Assembly (NCBI GenBank): GCA_009731375.1
Contig: BJOX01000172.1
Span: 61,394 to 114,718, forward strand
Reading direction: 5' to 3'
Length of the DNA stretch: 53,325 bases
DNA from: Paulinella micropora
Lineage: Eukaryota; Cercozoa; Imbricatea; Euglyphida
The translations under genes and the position numbers were made by a program. A model generated the notes under the pieces. It was not told where the DNA came from and ran no database searches. It saw only the letters and a program-made list of their open reading frames with translations. Positions 21,831-53,325 of this stretch are shown piece by piece (positions within the stretch are counted from its first letter, which is position 1; each line of letters opens with the position of its first letter).

Positions 21831-22912
21831 CTACTCATGTAGTCAGGTATGTTTTGCCTGCCATGTGCAGCCTGCGAAGGTTGGCACGATGCACCTCCAG
21901 CTTATGCACCTGAAGGTTCTTAAAACCACTTTTAAGGTCCTTTCTAACTGCCTGCAGCATTAGTGCACGTTGAAAGTCTTCCAAGTCTTCCCTACCGCTA
22001 AAGTAAGGTATGTTGTTAGACTCATTTCAGTTTTTCGTTTTTTCAGTCATCTGAAGTCACTTTTCTACTCCAGAAAGGTTGTTGTTTCCTGTCTGTCTTG
22101 TGTTTCTGACTGGCCGACACTCCCTCTGCAAATCCCCTTCTAAGGGTACGTTGCTAGGGTCCTCCTTGCAGCAATCAGCTGTTAGCCTTTTCCTGTTGGT
22201 TGTCCAGAGCAACCACCAACACTCCTGCGCGCCACAAGCAACTCTGAACTGGTTTCTGGGCTTGCCTGTTAATGGGGTTTTGTGGTCCAAACCCATAAAC
22301 CGTTCCTGTAGATGTCCTTCTGACCCGAAGGCACACTCTTTGCTCCTGTCGGTAGCCCAGCCTCTGCAGAGCTCTACCTCCTGTACATCCATAACGTTTA
22401 ACGTAGTGATACTGAAGCATTGTTGGAAGGACTTCCCTTCTGCTGTGTCGGTGTGCCACGGACACAGACAGTGGATGTCTTTCCTCTCAGTCGATCAGTC
22501 CAGGTGATTTTGTTGTGCTTCAACACGTACAAGGCTTCTAACCCTTAAGCAGTTGAACAGAATAGAAGGTATCATAAGTTTGAAGCAGGTTTAACGTCGC
22601 ACGGCGTCCCCGGTTGACTATCTACTTGAACCAGCTCCACACGTCCTTTAATAAGTTTTTCAAGCAATACAGACAAAAGCCAGCCAAACAAACAAAACAG
22701 TTTAAGCAGGTCGCTAAGTCATAAAAGTTCAGGTTTCCACACGGGTCATATTGACATTGGTGCCACCAATGCCACCCTCACCAGTAAATACACACTTTTT
22801 CCATATTATGAACTAACGATAATATTAACTAACATATAAGATTGACTAAGATCGAACTATTAATAATATTGACTAAGATGCTATCAATATTAATCAGTCA
22901 TAAAATACTTGA
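21831..22912. other. Region without a confident gene
   Basis: Overlapping minus-strand frames (22057-22392, 22175-22465) have codon-like composition and Cys/Trp residues but no family I recognise. They may be decayed retroelement sequence upstream of the gag-like ORF. Confidence 0.35.
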
Positions 22913-22922
22913 NNNNNNNNNN
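22913..22922. other. 10-N assembly gap between the duplicate blocks
   Basis: A run of ten N separates the identical blocks. The same length recurs at 8655, 12968, 26738, 29173 and 35029, so it is a placeholder gap size. Confidence 0.99.
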
Positions 22923-25900
22923 TTAGCAAGGCACATTCGCTCCGTAATAATTCAGACGCGCGTGAGCCTTGCTTTCGTAACCAATGATATCGGTTGCTAC
23001 TGACGTTTGAATTGCCGATCTTTATATTAGTAAAGATCGGAAATTCAAAGTTTTCTGCTTTGCGACTTTTCCCTGGGGAAGTGCCACGTGAAGAACCCAC
23101 AAGTACAGGTTCATAAATGAAATTGTATTTAAATGTCGCAGGCACGAGAATTCCATAAAGTACGAAGCTGGGTTCTCTGCGGATGAACTGTTTCTTGTGC
23201 ATCGCTTGATGTTGTACTTCTAAGCTTGAATTGCAACATTTGTCGGTGCAGCAATCTTGGCAAAGCCCTGGGCGTGTAACCGTACTGCCTGGATTTCCCG
23301 ATTATTAATGGTCATGAGATAACCACTCACGTGCGTTGTGACCACGAACGTAGTTATTTCATGACCTCCCTTTCCTGCAGAATTTTTTTAATTTTTTTTC
23401 TCAAATGTTGTACCCACAAGTTCAATTCTTTTTGCTTTAAGTATTTCAACCTAGTATATAGGGAAAGAATGAAAGGCTACAAGAAGCTGGGTTCTCTGAG
23501 GATGAACTGCTCCTTGTTGTAATGTTTGTGTTTCTAAGTTGCGACCTCTGTAGGAACTTAGAAATACATATACTCTGCGCCTGATGACAACGTTACTAGC
23601 TTGGCTGGTTTCATTGATTAGCTTGATTTTGCTTATCAATAAACTCCGCCAGACTCGCTGATGAGACTCTGGAGCGTCGATGACTACGCGCAACTGTTCA
23701 GCTTCTTGGAAGTGCTACTGTTCAGCTTCCCGAGAAGTTGCTGATTGCTGGTCCTCTCCGGACTAGGCTGTCTAATTAGACAGCCAAGTCTGAAGAAGAC
23801 CACACTGACTTGTTGATCGGCGTAGATTACTCTTGCTGCGCAGTTTGTTTGAGCTGCCGATAGTTCTTCTGAAATCGGCAGCGCAAACAAATGCGACCTA
23901 GTTGCTGGATTTTAGTCCTTGCATGAGCGCAAACTATAGCTCTGATGCTTGGGTTAAAAATCCTTAAATTAACAAGTGGGGTGTTAATGATCAGTTGATC
24001 GAAACAGGGCTAGGTTCTAAAAATCCTGAGGATAAGTGGAACCAAAGTTCTGTTCCTACCTCACGACTATGCATACCAAGAGTTCAATACTTCATGATGC
24101 CTTTGTGTTGCATGTACAACCAAGAAGACCGGTCCTTTCGACCGTTTTTTTCTTCCAAAAAATATATCTGTGTATATATCCAAAAAATACGGATTCCGCG
24201 TTACAAAATAGTGATTCCGCTGGCTTTCTCTTTCCTTACTGGGCAGGAAGCAGATCCCTTTCAGCTTATCGTTGAGGTGCAGGTATTGACACTCTCCTCC
24301 CCTTTTTACTCCTCCCTTTCTTGAAGTATAGGCATGGGGTGGACAAGGGTTTCTTCTTTAATTTTCTACTTTTGCAACATTAGCCTTTGCCTTCTTGCTA
24401 GCCTTCCTTTCTCTTTCCTTTTGCAGATCAATGTCCTTGGCCTTTCGCTTCAGCTCTTGCCACCGTGGGTGCACATCCCATGCTTGCTTTTCTTTTTCAA
24501 AGTCAGCTGCCAGTAGCCATTTGCACCTGAGTCCTTGTCCCTCATTTCCGGACCCATTATCGCATCTCGAATAATTTGCTCAAAGCTCAAGTCAGAGGGA
24601 TGATGCCCCTTCTTGGACAACTGCTCTCTCACTCACTCGAACTCAGCAATCTGTCCTTCGTACTGGGTAGAGGAGTTAAACTCCCATCGAGCCATCTTTC
24701 TCTGCTTCTCAAGCATATCACTGGAATTGCACTTCCCATACCGGTCTTTGAGCCTCTTCCACATGGCATCAGGTTGTTGCCCAAAATCCGGCGTTCCGTC
24801 TTTGACTAGGTCCGTGACAAGTCTCTTCGCCTCTCCCTTGAGGTGCACGTAGATTAGCGTGAATAGCTCCACCCTCTTTTCTCTTACTGCCACTAACAAG
24901 CTTTCGTCATAGCTCATCACAAGTCGTCGCTCCTTTCGCTTCTCCTTGCTTTTCTTAGCTTTTGACTTCTTGTCTGTCGTTGCAGCTGTAGAGAGTCCTG
25001 CTGTCGGTCCTTTTGCCTCATCACTGCCACTCATTCCTGTTTTGCAAGATTCCTCTGATACTGACGATGCCTGAGAGGAAGTTGTCTTTGCTCTTGCTTT
25101 CCTTTCCTCCTCATACTTCCTTGAGGCAGACTCACGTCTAGCTGTGATTGAGCTCTCTTCCTCTCTTTCTTGTTCTTCCTCTTTTGCAGAGTCCCCTGTG
25201 TCGATACTACCACTCGACTCCTCCTCTGCATCGTCCAAAACTGGCATACCAGTCTCCTCTTCTTCATGACTGACACTTCCTTGCAGTCCCAAAGCACTGT
25301 CCAGCACTCCATTTACATAGCTGCTGCTACTGCTGCTATTGCTGCTTTCTTCTTTGCATGCTTCTCCCACCTACTCATGTAGTCAGGTATGTTTTGCCTG
25401 CCATGTGCAGCCTGCGAAGGTTGGCACGATGCACCTCCAGCTTATGCACCTGAAGGTTCTTAAAACCACTTTTAAGGTCCTTTCTAACTGCCTGCAGCAT
25501 TAGTGCACGTTGAAAGTCTTCCAAGTCTTCCCTACCGCTAAAGTAAGGTATGTTGTTAGACTCATTTCAGTTTTTCGTTTTTTCAGTCATCTGAAGTCAC
25601 TTTTCTACTCCAGAAAGGTTGTTGTTTCCTGTCTGTCTTGTGTTTCTGACTGGCCGACACTCCCTCTGCAAATCCCCTTCTAAGGGTACGTTGCTAGGGT
25701 CCTCCTTGCAGCAATCAGCTGTTAGCCTTTTCCTGTTGGTTGTCCAGAGCAACCACCAACACTCCTGCGCGCCACAAGCAACTCTGAACTGGTTTCTGGG
25801 CTTGCCTGTTAATGGGGTTTTGTGGTCCAAACCCATAAACCGTTCCTGTAGATGTCCTTCTGACCCGAAGGCACACTCTTTGCTCCTGTCGGTAGCCCAG

Positions 25901-26452
25901 CCTCTGCAGAGCTCTACCTCCTGTACATCCATAACGTTTAACGTAGTGATACTGAAGCATTGTTGGAAGGACTTCCCTTCTGCTGTGTCGGTGTGCCACG
26001 GACACAGACAGTGGATGTCTTTCCTCTCAGTCGATCAGTCCAGGTGATTTTGTTGTGCTTCAACACGTACAAGGCTTCTAACCCTTAAGCAGTTGAACAG
26101 AATAGAAGGTATCATAAGTTTGAAGCAGGTTTAACGTCGCACGGCGTCCCCGGTTGACTATCTACTTGAACCAGCTCCACACGTCCTTTAATAAGTTTTT
26201 CAAGCAATACAGACAAAAGCCAGCCAAACAAACAAAACAGTTTAAGCAGGTCGCTAAGTCATAAAAGTTCAGGTTTCCACACGGGTCATATTGACATTGG
26301 TGCCACCAATGCCACCCTCACCAGTAAATACACACTTTTTCCATATTATGAACTAACGATAATATTAACTAACATATAAGATTGACTAAGATCGAACTAT
26401 TAATAATATTGACTAAGATGCTATCAATATTAATCAGTCATAAAATACTTGA
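22923..26452. repeat. 3,530-base block, second copy of the exact duplication
   Basis: Same contents as 19383-22912 at an offset of 3,540. The unique sequence starting at 26453 (ACTTATATGAGTACG) is the true continuation of the first copy if the two are merged. Confidence 0.95.
24450..25370 (-). pseudogene. Duplicate of the gag-like ORF (probably an assembly copy)
   Basis: Identical to the ORF at 20910-21830, including the in-frame TGA. It should not be counted as an independent gene. Confidence 0.5.
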
Positions 26453-26533
26453 ACTTATATGAGTACGTCTGACCGTCAATGTTCCGATGTCATGACTTAT
26501 CTCTAGTATTAAGAAGTGACAACAAGGGGACTG

Positions 26534-26652
26534 AGTGACTCAAGAGAATCCTTCTTTCTCTATCTGTCTGTCTGTCTCTGTGCCTGTGTCGGTGTTTGTG
26601 CCTGCGTCGGTCTCTGTCTCTGTCGCTGTCTCTCTATCTCTCTGTCTGTCTG

Positions 26653-26737
<85 letters not shown>

Positions 26738-26747
26738 NNNNNNNNNN
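26534..26747. repeat. (CT)n/(CTGT)n, poly-C and gap
   Basis: Pyrimidine tract ending in 43 C and a 10-N gap. Similar poly-C/gap junctions occur at 8640, 11003-11092 and 49430-49745. Confidence 0.95.
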
Positions 26748-53050
<26,303 letters not shown>

Positions 53051-53091
53051 NNNNNNNNNNNNNNNNNNNNNNNNNNNNNNNNNNNNNNNNN

Positions 53092-53325
53092 GGACAAAGC
53101 CATGCAAGGGTGCTTTCTTCGTTTTGAAGACGCATGCCCCTTTGACCTCTCCTGGACTCGCCTCATCGAAACCCGTAATCCCCGTTTAATCTCTTGGGTC
53201 ATCAACGCAAGCACAAACTCGGTTATTACCCCCGACCTTAGACGTCTGTGGGGAATCATTCCCAACAACAAGTGTGCTCTCTGTTCTGGTCAAGCACATT
53301 TATGTCACATCCTCTCCGGTTGCCA
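53092..53325 (+). mobile_element. LINE fragment: end of reverse-transcriptase ORF, copy 2
   Basis: Same family as 37055-37470 but starting further 5' (G-C-F-L-R-F-E-D-A-C-P-F-D-L-S-W). It overlaps copy 1 from [10 protein letters not shown] onward with a few base differences and is cut by the window end at the zinc-binding cluster. Confidence 0.85.

Larger units (their letters stand above)
19383..22912. repeat. 3,530-base block, first copy of an exact duplication
   Basis: Identical to 22923-26452 as far as can be read. The first copy ends exactly at the 10-N gap and the second begins exactly after it, as expected of two overlapping contigs or haplotigs placed side by side. Contents: palindrome array, gag-like ORF, and non-coding sequence. 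Confidence 0.95.

Noticed and set aside
22057-22507. Overlapping ORFs on both strands
   Set aside because: Several frames are open over the same bases; I could not match any to a known retroelement domain, so none is called.

Overview
This window is nuclear DNA from an intron-rich eukaryote, probably a protist or alga; the lineage cannot be fixed from sequence alone. The evidence is that coding segments are short, joined by phase-compatible GT..AG introns, and separated by kilobases of microsatellite. LINE, gag-like and MITE-like elements are also present. It is a draft assembly: about a dozen N gaps, many in or beside poly-C, (CT)n or (ATCT)n tracts, and one exact 3,530-base duplication across a 10-N gap that looks like an assembly error. 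No rRNA, tRNA, CRISPR array or bacterial operon was found.

Layout. 1-3.2 kb: the end of an unrecognised ORF, one arm of a ~1.05 kb inverted repeat (partner at 17.7-18.8 kb) and a MITE with TA ends. 3.26-9.47 kb (-): a nine-exon gene, reconstructed with every phase consistent, for a ~1,350-residue secreted surface protein. Its N-terminal half resembles modules of large bacterial surface proteins and is followed by Ig/cadherin-like repeats, a Ser/Thr/Pro stalk and a GPI-like tail. 11.2-14.2 kb (+): a gene with an acidic N-terminus and Sel1/TPR repeats, SEL1L/Hrd3-like. 14.3-14.7 kb (-): a SAM-like exon repeated as an 85-base minisatellite. 14.85-16.7 kb (+): a coiled-coil and leucine-rich-repeat gene, partly broken. 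18.8-26.45 kb: a falsely duplicated block with a broken gag-like ORF and an array of palindromes.

26.7-52.4 kb (-): one ABC-transporter gene of exceptional form. Read on the minus strand, its pieces come in the right order: membrane-domain exons (52.4-48 kb), last membrane exon plus start of the ATPase domain (45.66-44.95), Walker A and Q-loop exon (42.6), D-G-L-L-T-D-V-G-D-Q-G exon (41.3), LSGGQ/Walker B exon (40.8-40.2), H-loop exon (39.5), A-D-H-V-I-L-L exon (31.1), D-Q-G-V-H-H exon (29.7) and a C-terminal helix exon (26.8). They are separated by (GATA)n, (GA)n, (GTAA)n, (GT)n and (AT)n introns. Several exons exist as three to about ten diverged tandem copies, often with the splice acceptor retained, embedded in the microsatellites. 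The SAM exon, an LRR exon and two Sel1-gene exons show the same behaviour. Microsatellite growth that copies neighbouring exon ends is the most unusual feature here. A pair of 150-base double-hairpin elements, a second MITE family, a foldback element at 33 kb and two LINE fragments complete the picture.
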